DNA of 64,000 nt from Azolla caroliniana (lineage: Eukaryota > Polypodiophyta). The number at the start of each line of letters is the position of its first letter. Position 1 is the first letter of the stretch. Made by a program: the position numbers and the translations under genes. The stretch lies in contig JBHGNT010000015.1 of the NCBI GenBank assembly GCA_043228905.1, positions 7,254,001 through 7,318,000 of the forward strand, read 5' to 3'. A model generated the notes under the pieces. The model did not search any database. It was not told where the DNA came from and was given only the letters and a program-made list of their open reading frames with translations. Of this stretch, positions 41,891-52,799 are shown one piece after another.

Positions 41891-42361
41891 TGTCAAGACT
41901 GAGAGAGAGAAAGAGAGAGAAAAAGAGATAGAGAGATAATTGAAAGAGAATTATTATATTGAAGCGTAAAATGGATTACAAAGAGTAGGCTACAAAATGG
42001 CGTTGAACCAATTTAGGTTTGGGATGGGTGGTAGATCCCTATTTATAAGTAATAGAGAACTCTCTAGAATATTCTAGGTTATCCTAGAATGTAGAGTAAT
42101 CTAGAAGATCTCTAGAGTATTCTAGAAGGTTCTAGTGGTATAGAACACTCTAGAATATTCTAGGTCATTCTAGAATGTAGAGTAATATAGAATATTCCTA
42201 TGATATTAGATTTCATATTCTAGAGACTATACATATAAGAATATTAATACAATGGTTAAGGATTTGACATGTGTACAACAAGGTCGTGGGTTCAAATCCT
42301 TTCGAGTCATAATGTGAGTGTCATGATCCTTTCGATGCATGATGTGACTGTTATCATGACA
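41891..42361 (-). repeat. C 5' LTR (471 bp)
   Basis: Promoter on the minus strand: TATAAATA (42047-42040), predicted transcript start around 42014. Same sequence as the 3' LTR. Confidence 0.95.
42060..42200 (-). promoter_or_regulatory. heat-shock-element-like cluster in C LTR
   Basis: Repeated GAAnnTTC units: 42067-42074, TTCTAGAAGGTTC at 42120-42132 (three perfect alternating units), 42153-42160 with TTCTAGAA just after, and 42190-42197. The nearest lies 20 bases upstream of TATAAATA in element sense. The same cluster is at 36926-37056. Confidence 0.65.
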
Positions 42362-42366
42362 AGTAG
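42362..42366 (+). repeat. target-site duplication of C, right copy (AGTAG)
   Basis: Identical to 36745-36749. Confidence 0.93.
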
Positions 42367-43937
42367 TGGAAGGTGAGTGTGGTACTACAATGGGACCGAA
42401 AGAGCGGAAAGGAGGTATAAGGCCGGGGATGCGGCCACGAGCTGGAACCGGACCCGATCGATAGGGTCAACAGGTTGGTGCAATAGTCGGTGGCCTAATG
42501 GATCGGAGGCACGAGAAGGATCCTTCAGCCTGGGCTAGAGACTTCGGCGGTCGGATGACGGTAGCACACCCGGAAGAGGATAGGATGACATGCGTATAGC
42601 AATCACGGGCTGAGGTAAAGGCATGGATACGGGTCAATGTTCGGCACAGGCGGAGCCTAACAAGGAAGGAACGAGACGGCACATGGAGGTGTCGTGATGG
42701 AAACCAAGCGCGAAACAGGCTGGTCGGGTCGGTGGCCGAAAACAACGTCAGAGGTCGGAGAAGGATCCTCTCCACCTACTTCAGAGATCTCGGTGGCTCA
42801 GTTGGAGTGGGAATCGGATGCGAGATAAGACCAAGATATTGACGGTGGAACACCCGGAAGAGGATAGGACGACATGTGTATAGCCATCACGAGCCGAGGT
42901 AAAGGCATGGATACGGGTCGGTGTTCGGCACAGGTGGAACCTAACAAGGAACGAGACGGCACACGGAGGTGTCATGATGGAAACCGGGCACAAAACAGGT
43001 TGCTCGGGTCGATGGCTGAAAACAACATCAGAGGTCGGAGAAGGATCCTCTCCACCTGCTTCGGAGATCTCGGTGGCTCAGTCGGAGTGGTAACGACTGG
43101 CATGGCAAGCCAAGCCCACGAGCTGGTGGATGCGAGGGGATGACAGTGAGCAGAAGGCACCGAACCGGTTGAAAGGGCGCGGGACGAAAGGGGTCAAGCG
43201 GGCAAACACAGGGCGTTCCTCAACCGCGGAAGGCACTGATATGCGGGCGAAGCGACGACGCAAGATTTGGCCGGGTAGGGGCCGATGAAGCGTGCACGGA
43301 GAAAGACCGATGTTCGGCATGGGTGGCGCTGAGCGAAGGACGACGGCAGACTGAGCCTCTTGCGGGGCATAGTCAAGGGTTATGCAGCACACGGAGGTGC
43401 CTGGATGAGAATACGGGTGCGAAGACGGATTGCTCGGGTCAGTAGCCTCGAAGAACATCGACTGCCCAAGAAGGATACTTCACACCAATTCCAGAGACCC
43501 TAGCAGTTCGGCCCACGTGGCAATGTGAGACCAAGGGAGATCAACGGTGGTGGCAAGGGGACAAGGGCAATGGCGAACAACGACACCGGACAAGCAATCA
43601 AGGCATCACGGAGATCAACAATGGCCAAATGGGCTACTACGAGATGCTCCTCGAACGCGGAGGACTCCGGGAGTACGGGGAAGAGAGGGTGTGCATATGG
43701 TTGATCAAGGGCCACAGGACGAGCACACGTACGAGAAGAGATCGCGGAGAACGACCTATGAATGGGTCGAATGAGCCTACAGAGAGGCATGCGTGAAGAA
43801 GGGACCGGATCTGGTAGAGGCCGACACGGTAGCCGGGATGCGGATTACGGAAGACCGGTTGCTCGCTACAGCTAGAATCTCTCACCCTTCTTCGGATTTG
43901 GCACGTACTAGTGGACGTGCGGTTTGGTTGGGGCGGA
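42367..43937 (+). repeat. B1 repeat-rich tail, part 2
   Basis: Continues the modules seen before C, at about 42530, 42785, 43065 and 43490, mixed with GGCACACGGAGGTGTC and GTGTTCGGCACAGG words that recur in B2 (48300-48370). Ends with the polypurine tract before the right LTR. No credible protein. Confidence 0.7.
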
Positions 43938-44328
43938 TGTCGTGAAGATTCCCAGCCTTAGCAAGAAAAATGGGAAAAATGGGAACATCGTGAGGGTGTG
44001 GCGTGGGCACCCACCCTTGCGTATATGTGCAAAATAATAGGGGCGCCTTTATGGCGCCGAACAAGAGTTAATTCGGGATAGAGGATCCCATGTACAACGA
44101 GATTTATCCCACATTTTTACGCATCCCTCTCCTTGTTCTATAAAAAGAAGGGAGCGTCCCTTGTAAAATGGTTGGTAATTTTGAGTTACGAGGGTATACC
44201 ACTTAGATCTAGGGTTTGGTAGCCTTCTTCTTCTTACTTTCTTTTAGAGTTTCTTTGTGGTCTTCTTCTTCGTGTCTATTTAGGGTTTAGTCTGGTTTAG
44301 AGCTCATATGTCCTAGGGGGTTTCACTT

Positions 44329-44395
<67 letters not shown>

Positions 44396-44807
44396 TGCAA
44401 GACCCCGCTCGGGCGCGACTAGCCCGTGAGCTCCCCAATCAACGGCTTGGTAGTAGAAAGTTGTTGTAACCTTATCTTCCTAGGTTCGGCTTGAGGCCGG
44501 AGTTGTATCTTGCTCTTGTATATATATGTAGTGAAGTTCTATGCATTCGTGTATGTGTCGGTGTCATTGGAGTTCCTTCTTTCTGGTTTCTGTACATAGG
44601 ATGTGTGTGTCTAGTAAGTTTTGCATGCACATCCTTTCCCCTCTCTCATTCGGTTGTGCCCGGTACATATTCGGAAACGTTCTTGTTGGTGTCCTAGCCG
44701 GTCACCGGGAGCGGTGAAGCTCGACCTTCCATACTCCGTCTTTGTCAGGTCCAAGAACCTTGTAGTCCTACCCCAGATCTAACACGCGCACGCGGAATAC
44801 CGTGACA
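43938..44807 (+). repeat. B1/B2 shared LTR
   Basis: TGTCGTGAAGATTCCC to CCGTGACA. An intact copy that supplies the empty site for E3. TATAAAAAG box near 44140-44148. Contains a long CT microsatellite at 44329-44393 that explains its greater length. Confidence 0.9.
44329..44393. repeat. CT microsatellite in LTR
   Basis: About 65 bp of CTCTCT with a few TTT interruptions. Confidence 0.95.
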
Positions 44808-44845
44808 TCATTGGTGAACCCAACGTGAAAGGGCGGCAAGGGAGG

Positions 44846-45700
44846 ATGGAGTTGGAAGATGAAGACTTCGCAGAGATGGTGGCCGAATTGTTGATGGAGT
44901 TCGGACGAGTGACGATGAGACGAGAAGTGGTGCAACAAGCTATTGAGCGAGTGGTCGAAAGAGGCAGCCGTTTCAATGGGGACAAAGTCCCATTCTACTA
45001 GGAAGCCTACAACGCAGAAATGGAGGTTTCAGGCGTAGACGAGGCATTGAGGTTGGAATTCTTTTGTCGGGTCATCGCCATCCATATGCACGCGGAAGTG
45101 AAGAATCTCCTAGAAGCTCATAGTTCATGGGAGTCCTTCGAAGAGGCGCTCTTGCAGGTATACGGAGCACGGCTGAAGAGCCGGGGACGACACGACTTCG
45201 ACTAGTGGGTTGAATCGGCGAAGATCCACCGGGGCGCAACGAAGGTGTTTTGAGAGTTCAAGCGGTGGCTTGCTCAGCTCCTGGAGCGGGAACAAATTCT
45301 GGTGGGCGTGGACAAAGTCCTGTTGTTTGTTAGGTCAATCGACAGAGCGGAACGGGAGGCCATCGGAATTCAGGTTCAAGATGACGACAAAGCGAATGGC
45401 CTCACCGAGGACTGGTCAGAAGTCGAACGAGTATGCCGACGGTTGGATGAGAAGCAGTTCGCGAAAGGTAAAGGGAAGTTAACGCGCGACGACGCATTCT
45501 CTTGATTGAAGGTGGGCACACAACAAGAAGGATCGGTCAAGCTCGATGTTGAAGCCTTGGTCCGGGAAGCATACGAGGCTCAGAAGGCGATGGTTGACGA
45601 TGAAGAGAGATCCGGCGGACGGATTCCGAAGACTCAGAGCTAGTTGGCCGTCCGAACAAGGCGGACATGGCCTAGGCAGAGGCCGAAGAATGGTACAACG
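44846..45700 (+). pseudogene. B2 gag, degenerate
   Basis: MELEDEDFAEMVAEL, then RFNGDKVPFY with a stop, 45020-45205 (VSGVDEALRLEFFCRVIA, HSSWESFEEALLQVYG), a stop near 45203, and VDKVLLFVRSIDRAERE with SEVERVCRRLDEKQF. Collinear with B1 gag; several stops. Confidence 0.75.
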
Positions 45701-48700
45701 GTACCACGGGAGAGGGTGTGGAGCGAGACTCCCTCTCAGCTTGCGGAGAAAGACCGGCTCAGAAGGAGGTCGGGAGTGAAGAAGAGCCCTCCACGCGGAT
45801 TTCGGAGACTCCGGCAGTCGAGCCCGTGTGCCAACTTAAGACCATAGCGATGGAAGGCGCCAATGAGGAGTCCTAGCACGATGCCAGGGAGGATGGATGG
45901 GAAATGACTTGCGAGGAGGTCGAGGACGGAGCCGTGGCAGAGAAGAACGAGGAAATGAGAGGCGGCGCCGAAGGGAGCGGAATTGGAAGTCGACCCGACC
46001 GGGGATCGAACTGGTCGGCATTCTGATTCGGATGGAGCACGATCCGGATGTGGATCGTTTGACCGAATCCGGCCTGAGACACGGAAGTAGGGAAGAGGAA
46101 GTAGAGCCCGTTTGACAGGGACGGGGTTCGATATGAAGGTGTCGATATGGAAGAGGGTGTGGAACAAGCCGCCCTCATTACATGGGGAGAAAGATCGACC
46201 AAGGCAAAAGTCGGAATTCGGGAAGAAGATGATCGAGGGTACAGAATCGACATCGGAGCCGAAACTCCGTACATTGGAGAATCAAGCCCAAGCGGGGCTT
46301 GATCGATCATAGAGCAGATGCTTTCCACCGGCACCACTAAAAGGGTTGGTTGCCTCGAACGAGTCGTCGGGAGTTGTTTCAGAATCAGTATCCCCACATC
46401 TCATTCGGAGACTCCGGCAGCCAGCCCGAGACCCGGCGTGAGACCTAGAGAGAAGGGAGATGGCGGCGGGAGCACAAGAAGGGGGACGACAATGAGTCTG
46501 AGAGAAGTAAATCGGAAGTGAAGGAACGAAGACCAGTCCTATAGGTCACCACACACTAGGCTAGAGACTTCGGCGGTCGGCTTCAGATCCGACCTAAGAC
46601 CATGATACTGACGGTGGCGGCAGAAGAACGGAACTCGGTAATGTAGAGTGACAGACGGAACCGGACCTTCAAGTGAAACCGGCTTGAGACACGAAAGGGG
46701 CGAAGAGGCAATGATGCCCGTTCGACAGGGGCCGGGTTCGGTATGAAGGTGTCCATACGGAAGAGGATGCGGAACGAGCCGTCCTCTTTATATGGGGAGA
46801 AAGATCGACCAAGGCAAAGGTCAAAATTCGGGAAGAAGATGATCGAGGGTACGGAATGAGTCCGGAGGGATCGGCATCAGAGCCGAAATTCCAGACATTG
46901 GAGAATCAAGCCCAGGCGGGGCTTGATTGATCATAGAGCGGATGATTTCCACCGTCACCACTAAAAGGGTCGGTGGCCTCGAACGAGTCATCGGGAGCTG
47001 TTTCGGAATCGGTATCCCCACATCTCATCCAGAGACTCCGGCGTGAGACCTAGAGAGAAGGGAGACGGCGGCAAGAGCACAAGAAGGGGGATGACAATAA
47101 GTGCGAGAGAAGTAAATCGGAAGTGGAGGAACGAAGACCAGTCCTATGGGTCACTTCACACCGGGCTGGGACTTTGGCGGTTGGCATTGGATCTGAAGTA
47201 AGAACAAGTTACTGACGGTGGCGGCAGGAGAACTAGACTCGGCAATGCACAGTGACGGACGGACCTGGATGAGAACCGGGTGGAGCGGACTTCCGAATAA
47301 CCGACCCGGAAGGGAGGAAGAGGCAGGCCTACTGGGAGGCCGGAACACTGTTCATCGGTACCACGGGAGAGGGTGTGGAGTGAGCCACCCTCTTGACATG
47401 CGGAGAAGGACGACCCGAGACAGGGTCAGGAAGGAGGAGAGGCCCGAGAAGGGTCCTCCACACCGGGCTAGAGACTTCGGCTGTCGGCATCGGGTGCCGA
47501 CGTAGACCAAGATACTAACAGTGGTGGCGAGGGGATGAGGGCAACAACAACAACGGAAGGTGTTGCGGTCCTACGAGGGGACCGAAAGAGTGGAGAGGAG
47601 GTATAAGGCTGGGGATTCGGCCACGAACCGGAACCGAACCCGATCTGCAGGGTCAACAGGACGAAGACGGGACACGCTTGGTGCATGAATCGGTCGCCTA
47701 ACGGATCGGAGGCCCGAGAAGGATCCTTCACACTGGACTAGAGACTTCGGTGGTCGGCATCGAATGTGACATAAGACCAAGATACTGACGGTGGCGGCAA
47801 GGGGACGAGGGCAACAACAACAATAGAAGGGGAGTGGGGTCCTATGAGAGGGCCTGAAGAGCGGAAAGAGGTATAAGGCCGGTGTCGCGAACACAGACCG
47901 AAACCAGACCTAATCGGTTGGGTCAGAGGACGAAGATCGGACGCGCTTGGTACAGGAGTCGGTTGCCTAACGAATCGTAGGCCCGAGAAGGATCCTCCAC
48001 ACTGGATCTAGAGACTTCGGCGGTCGGCGCCGGGAGCCGACATAAGACCAAGATACTGACGGTGGCGGCGAGGGGACGAAGGCCTTAGCAACAGAGGCAC
48101 CGAGCATGCAAGGCGTCGCGAGAACAACGAAGGGTAGGTGGGCCGAAACAGGCAAGGGTGATCCTTCGTGGGTAGCAAACAGAAAGCTACCAAGGACACC
48201 CAAGCGGGGAGCAATGTGTCGAGCCGAAAAGGGCACACTTGGAAGCGGATAGGACAACATGCATATAACCATCACGGGCCGAGGTAAAGGCATGGATATG
48301 GGTCGGTGTTCGGCACAAGTGGTTCCGAACAAGGAAGGAACGAGACAACACACTGAGGTGTCGGGATGGAAACCGAGTGCGAAACAGGCTGCTCGGGTCG
48401 GTGGCCGGAAACAACATCAGAGGCCGGAGAAGGATCCTCTGCACCTGCTTCAGAGATCTCGGTGGCTCAGTCGGAGTGGCAACTACTGGCGTGGCAAGCC
48501 AAGCCTGAAATAACGAGCTGGTGGAGGCGAGGGGACGGCGGCGAGCAGAAGGCACCGAACCGGTTGTAGCGGCGCTGAACGAATGGGGCCGAGCGGGCCA
48601 ACACGGGGTGTTCCTCGAATGCGGAGGGCACTGATATGCGAGCGAAGTGACGACGCAAGATCTGGCCAGGTAGGGGCCGACGAAGCGTGCACGGAGAAAG

Positions 48701-48898
48701 ACTGGATTGCAGCATGGGTGGCGCCGAGTGAAGGAGGACGGCGGACTGAGGCTCTTGCGGGGCATAGTCAAGGGTTACGCAACACACGGAGGTGCCTAGA
48801 CAAGAATAGGGGCGCGAAGACGGATTGCTTGGGCCGGTAGCCTCGAAGAACATCGACGGCCCTAGAAGGATACTTCACACCAATTCTAGAGACCTCGA
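45701..48898 (+). repeat. B2 tail: amplified ~270-300-bp modules
   Basis: The word CCAAGATACTGACGGTGGCGG or close variants recurs at about 46603, 47205, 47508, 47780 and 48048, spacings 601, 303, 272 and 268. Each is preceded by TAGAGACTTCGGCGGTCGGC-like sequence and AGAAGGATCCTCCACACTGG. Similar modules reach 48460 and 48885. No coding function is seen. Confidence 0.75.
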
Positions 48899-49755
48899 TG
48901 TCGTGGTGTGGCGTGTGCATTGTGAGAAAAAATGAAGTGTGAGAAAAAGTGTGAGAAAAAACAAAGTAATGTATGAATGAAAATATAATAATACCAATAA
49001 AGTTGTAGTAGCTTAGTGGTTAAGGCTTGTAAGTAGACATGGGGAAGTGTAGTGTTTGAGTCTCTCTTGTGACGAGTTAAGGAGTATTTTGCTCCCCTTC
49101 CATTTTTGTGGTAAAGGGGGAAGAAAAAAAGCATGTAATGTTAAAATAGACGCCTCTTTCCGCCATAAGAGGGGAGGAATAGGGCTTACTATAGGGTGTA
49201 CCACTAGGGTTTCATCTTCTTCTCTTCTTCTTGGGTTAGGGTTTTGTAGTCTCCCTTTCTCCTTCTTCTTTTCTTTTCTAGACTTGGGGCGTCAAAGCTT
49301 CTTCTACCTCCTCATCATATTAGAGAACTTGGAATTTTAGGGTTTGTTAGTTTACTTCTTACTTAAGATATTTTAGGGTTTGGATTTCCTAAACAATGGC
49401 TTTTTCGGCATCTTGGTGGTAGCCAATTAGGTGGCCGATTGCGGAAGGGAGGTTGTAGTGGCACGAGGGCTACTCCGAATTGAGGCAACATAGCCGTCGG
49501 ACGTAGTCAAGCTCGGAGCCCACTAGACTTGCCTTCGCCAGATTATTTTTAGCCTTTGATAATTTCATAATCGATTATTGTAATAACCACCAAAATCGTG
49601 GTGTCAAGCCTAACAATTGTAAAAAAATTAAAAACAGAAAACCTAACTTATATCAAAACTTATGAATATTTCCCCATGTCTTTGACTTAATCTCCCACTT
49701 CCTCACAACTTTTGTCTCCCCGGTCCAAGGCCCCGACGGTCCCGATCGAGCAAGG
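48899..49755 (+). repeat. LTR-like sequence of the TGTCG group, 3' end cut
   Basis: Starts TGTCGTGGTGTGG and carries GGTCCAAGGCCCCGACGGTCC (about 49722-49742), the end motif seen in the B1 and solo LTRs. It also has a tRNA-like module and T/C-rich leader. The expected CGACA end is missing. Intermediate AT-rich sequence (49560-49680) has no feature. Confidence 0.5.
49009..49064 (+). repeat. tRNA-like A/B-box module
   Basis: TAGCTTAGTGG (49009-49019) is a good A box; GTGTTTGAGTCTC (49052-49064) is a weaker B box. No cloverleaf; possibly SINE-derived. Confidence 0.5.
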
Positions 49756-51030
49756 TATAGTATATTAACAAAGGAGAAAGACTCAACATTATACAAGGTG
49801 GGAGGTGGGTGCTTTTTATAGTCACCCTCTCTCTTCATTAACTACAAGACTCATGGAGCATGGGGAATGTGAAAGCTCATAATTATGTGTCATAGAATGA
49901 CTTCATACTAAATGCTAGAATACAAAGTGGTGACATAATGGTGACTCTTGACCGTTGGAGTGTCTATTCACTCTCAAGGTAAGTTCACACACTAGACCAA
50001 GTTGAGCTTGATTCTCAACACACCCCCTCAAGCTCAAGTCGGGTTGGTTTCAGACGGTATCCGAAATCCTCTTTGACTCGCGTTCCTGTGTCCGTGTCGA
50101 CTTGCATTTTTGCGGAGTTGCGGAATTCGTGCGCTTTGGCTTGTGTCTTTCTTCGCGACAGATCGGCTCTTTGCGGCTTCGTTGTGCGGTTGCAGAATCC
50201 ACGCGTTATTGCGTAGTGTCTTCAGTACTGCCCCTCAAGCTTGGCAGGTCAGGGATCGTCAATCCGAGATCGGTCATGAATTGCCATAGCTTGTCGGCTC
50301 CTAAGGCGTTATTGAAGATGTCCGTCGTTTGAAGTTTTGTGCTTGTACTCATTACACCCATACCGCTTCATGGGATTCTTTTGGTGGGTCGATCAACGTA
50401 ACTTCTCTTTAGCCGATTTAAGGGCCATCTTGGCCGACTCGGACTTCGTCTCTGAAGGTTCGTCTTCATTCTTTCCGGAGTTGGATTCTCTCCGATCCGA
50501 CTCATCTTTGCCGATGTCGTACTCTAGCATCTTCTTCTTCCCTTTCTCTTGGCACATGAACCGTCTCCTCGGTTCCTTGCGCGGGGAGAGCACGACCATG
50601 TCTCCACTACTCGCCGGATCATCATCTTGTTGGTCTTTCTTACTCAGCTCTTCATTCAGCCCACTCAACCGGAGTGAGATCGGACTCTCATCTAGAGTAC
50701 CGAAGTCTTCGTCTTCTTCTTCCCGGATCATTTCGGGCTCACTGGCCTCATCCTTCATGACCTAGTGGTTAGATTTGTCGGGGGTTGGAGTCAGAGTCAA
50801 AGTCGGTAAGGAGTACCATGATGCCGACTCATCGAATTGGACATCTCGGCTTACTTGAACTCTTTTGGTCCGGGGATTATAACACTTGTTCCCCTTCTGT
50901 TCATGTGAGTAGCCGACCAGGCTGCACTTCTCCGACTTCAAGTCCAACTTTTTCAGCTTCTCATCCCGTACATGCACATAGGCTATGCTACCAAATACCC
51001 TGAGGTGTCTTAAGTTCAGCTTCTACGTGT
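49756..51030 (-). mobile_element. Ty1/copia remnant (another family)
   Basis: 3' LTR portion at 49756-50021 (starts on the minus strand TGTTGAGAATCAAGC after polypurine AGCTTGAGGGGGTG; TATAAAAAG box 49821-49813). Then internal pieces, including integrase-end and linker sequence. RT and RNase H are largely gone, and the piece stops where the GB LTR begins. Confidence 0.75.
50393..50998 (-). pseudogene. copia integrase end and acidic linker
   Basis: 50977-50762 reads AYVHVRDEKLKKLDLKSEKC, then LVGYSHEQKGNKCYNP, the conserved region after the copia integrase core. 50758-50393 is a Glu/Asp/Ser-rich linker of the kind preceding RT. A stop separates them. 50022-50336 holds a further, unassigned piece with NALGADKLWQFMTDLG. 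Confidence 0.75.
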
Positions 51031-51451
51031 TGTCCACCGGACTTGTAACCGCCGGACATGGCGCGTGAGATATAAAAATATAAAATATATTAGAAGCGTT
51101 AGGAAATGTGTGTAACGGTTCACGCAAGGAGCGTGACCGACTAAAACCCCTATGTATATAAAGGGCAGAAATCCTCTGTAAGAGGGTGCGTGTAATTTTT
51201 GGGAGTGAAGCTTTTCTAATAGAATCCTATCTTCTCTGATCTCCATGTCTGTTTGTGTAAGTAGTCTACTATCTTGGCGCTGCATTCTAATTCGTAAATG
51301 CGAGTTGTAAGCATAGTGAAAGTGTGTTCTCCCCTTCACACCCCGACGATACGACTTGTGTACTATCCTGTTACGACTCACACACAACACAAACCTATTC
51401 CTTGTAAACACAATCACCTTGAAGTCTACCTCGAAGGACTGAGTGTAGACA
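51031..51451 (+). repeat. GB 5' LTR
   Basis: TGTCCACCGG to GTGTAGACA (ends TGTC/GACA). TATATAAAG box at 51155-51163. CACGCAAGGAGCGTGACC and CACAATCACCTTGAA are shared with the GC LTR. Edges are estimates, since the 3' LTR is outside the window. Confidence 0.65.
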
Positions 51452-51479
51452 GTGGTCCTAATTGGTAACACTTTTGGCA

Positions 51480-52090
51480 TGCCTGGTGATCTATGATTCC
51501 TTGCAGACGAGCAACAAGGAATGGATGTCTAGCCGTAGACGACCCAGGGAACCGACCTGACAGGATCGTTCACTGACGAGGTCTATCACTCGCCAGATAG
51601 AACAACACGCTAAGAGAAAACCTCGTCTCAGCGACCACGACGTGACCTTTCAAGAGTTGAAGATCGACCACACGCTCACCAAACACCGCGACGTCAAGTA
51701 GGAAGCCTTGTCACCACACGAAATCTGTGATATTCCCCTGTCGACAGTCACCATAGCGTTTGGAATGTCTTTCTCTTACCCACGCTTCAACGGCGAAACA
51801 GACCCTACAAGCCACATCTGATTGTTCCTAAATGTTTGGAATGCTAATCATATGGCGCAACGGTTTCCTGCAGTAGAAGTGCATGAATCAAAGATCGCAG
51901 AGTTCGGGCTAACTCTGGATGGTAGAGCGGCGTGCTGACATTTTCAGATGGACCTAGCAGCAATCACAACCTTCAATCAACTGCAATCAACATTTTTGCG
52001 GTTTTTTCATCGAAGGGTACCGCTGTCGCGAAAATACGATGAGGATACGCGAACTTGAGGCAGGACCCCGGGGCCTTCGACCAGAGGATA
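51480..52090 (+). pseudogene. GB gag N-terminal part
   Basis: From about 51757: SYPRFNGETDPTSH, LFLNVWNANHMAQRFPAVEV, ESKIAEFGLTLDGRAA, DLAAITTFNQLQSTFL. Two stops. This overlaps the gag part of GA (2052 onward) and extends it N-terminally. Broken off at about 52090. Confidence 0.75.
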
Positions 52091-52780
52091 TCACATTCGT
52101 GTGTTTATACTTTTAACAATTAAGAGAAATAAGAAATTTAATAATTTCCATTAACAAAGGAAAAGAAATTACAATATGTCCTAAGATTGGGATTCAGAAG
52201 TTTAGGTTTACTAAGATTAATAGAAAAGAAAAATTAGGGGTTTTGAGAGATATGGTTTTTGTAGGGAAAATTAGGGTTTTTTAGTGTTATGGTTTCCGTA
52301 GGGAAAATAAGGATTAGGTTATATGAGTATTATGGCTTCCGTAGGGAAAATTAGGGTTTTTGAGTGTTATGGCTTCCGTAGGGAAGATTAGGGTTTTTGA
52401 GTGTTATGGCTTCCGTAGGGAATTTAGGGTTTATGAGAGTTATGGCTTCCTTGAGATAAGGGAGTTGAGAAGGAAAAGAAAAATAATATGGAGAGAGAGT
52501 GAGTGTAAAAAAAAGATGGAATTTTATATGGAGTTCCTAGTTGATCATATGCATGTCCACTTTTTGTTGCATGGCCTCTACTTTTAGTTGCATAACTTTC
52601 TCTTTTAGTTGCATCTTTATTTTGGTTGCATGCCTTTTTCTTTTAGTTGCATGCGACCGTCCACATGACCTTTACTTTAGTTTTCTTCACTTCACTTTAA
52701 TTAGCCACATGATCCTATCATCCGTTCCGTTTGCGTCCAGCCTTGTCCGGTCGTCGATTGCCACCGCCTTGCCGGCTCCG
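52091..52780. repeat. AT-rich insert in GB with minisatellite and E2-LTR-like piece
   Basis: 52240-52460 holds about six copies of a ~37-bp unit containing ATGGCTTCCGTAGGG and AATTAGGGTTTTT. 52550-52675 is a diverged inverted copy of the CATGCAACTAAAA block from the E2 LTR. It replaces the GB protease and RT. No gene seen. Confidence 0.65.
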
Positions 52781-52799
52781 CCGCCGGTTTCCGATTTTG

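Larger units (their letters stand above)
36750..42361 (-). mobile_element. chromovirus C (sushi/Tcn1-like Ty3/gypsy), full length and young
   Basis: 5,612 bp with two 471-bp LTRs that I see as identical, TSD AGTAG, polypurine tract (minus strand AAGAAGGGGGATAG before the 3' LTR at 37220), gag, protease-RT-RNase H, integrase and chromodomain. The primer site is not tRNA-like but complementary to the LTR itself. The only visible damage is one gag nonsense codon and one base gained in an A run between RNase H and integrase. The most recent insertion in the window. Confidence 0.95.
26815..44807 (+). mobile_element. B1: gag-only LTR element (TR-GAG-like), interrupted by E3 and C
   Basis: Left LTR 26815-27034 plus 34058-34655 (818 bp after removing E3 and one TSD copy), right LTR 43938-44807 (870 bp). 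The internal part, after removing C, is ~3.66 kb: primer block, a degenerate gag related to E2/E3 gag, then a repeat-rich non-coding tail ending in the polypurine tract GGTTTGGTTGGGGCGGA. No protease, RT or integrase is present. LTR ends and primer block match E3, suggesting mobilisation by that lineage. The right LTR runs into a second body (B2), so no TSD pair can be checked. Confidence 0.82.
44808..48898 (+). mobile_element. B2: second gag-only body, 3'-truncated
   Basis: Follows the shared LTR directly with primer block TCATTGGTGAACCC, gag remnant and a repeat-rich tail like B1, giving LTR-body-LTR-body. This arises from recombination between LTRs of two elements. The tail stops at 48898 (next to CACCAATTCTAGAGACCTCG) without polypurine tract; in B1 the homologous point (43490) is followed by another 450 bp. 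Confidence 0.78.

Noticed and set aside
45736-46397. Long open frames on the minus strand across the B1/B2 tails
   Set aside because: They are Ser/Pro/Arg-rich shadows of GA- and CG-rich repeat DNA, overlap each other in several frames and match nothing.
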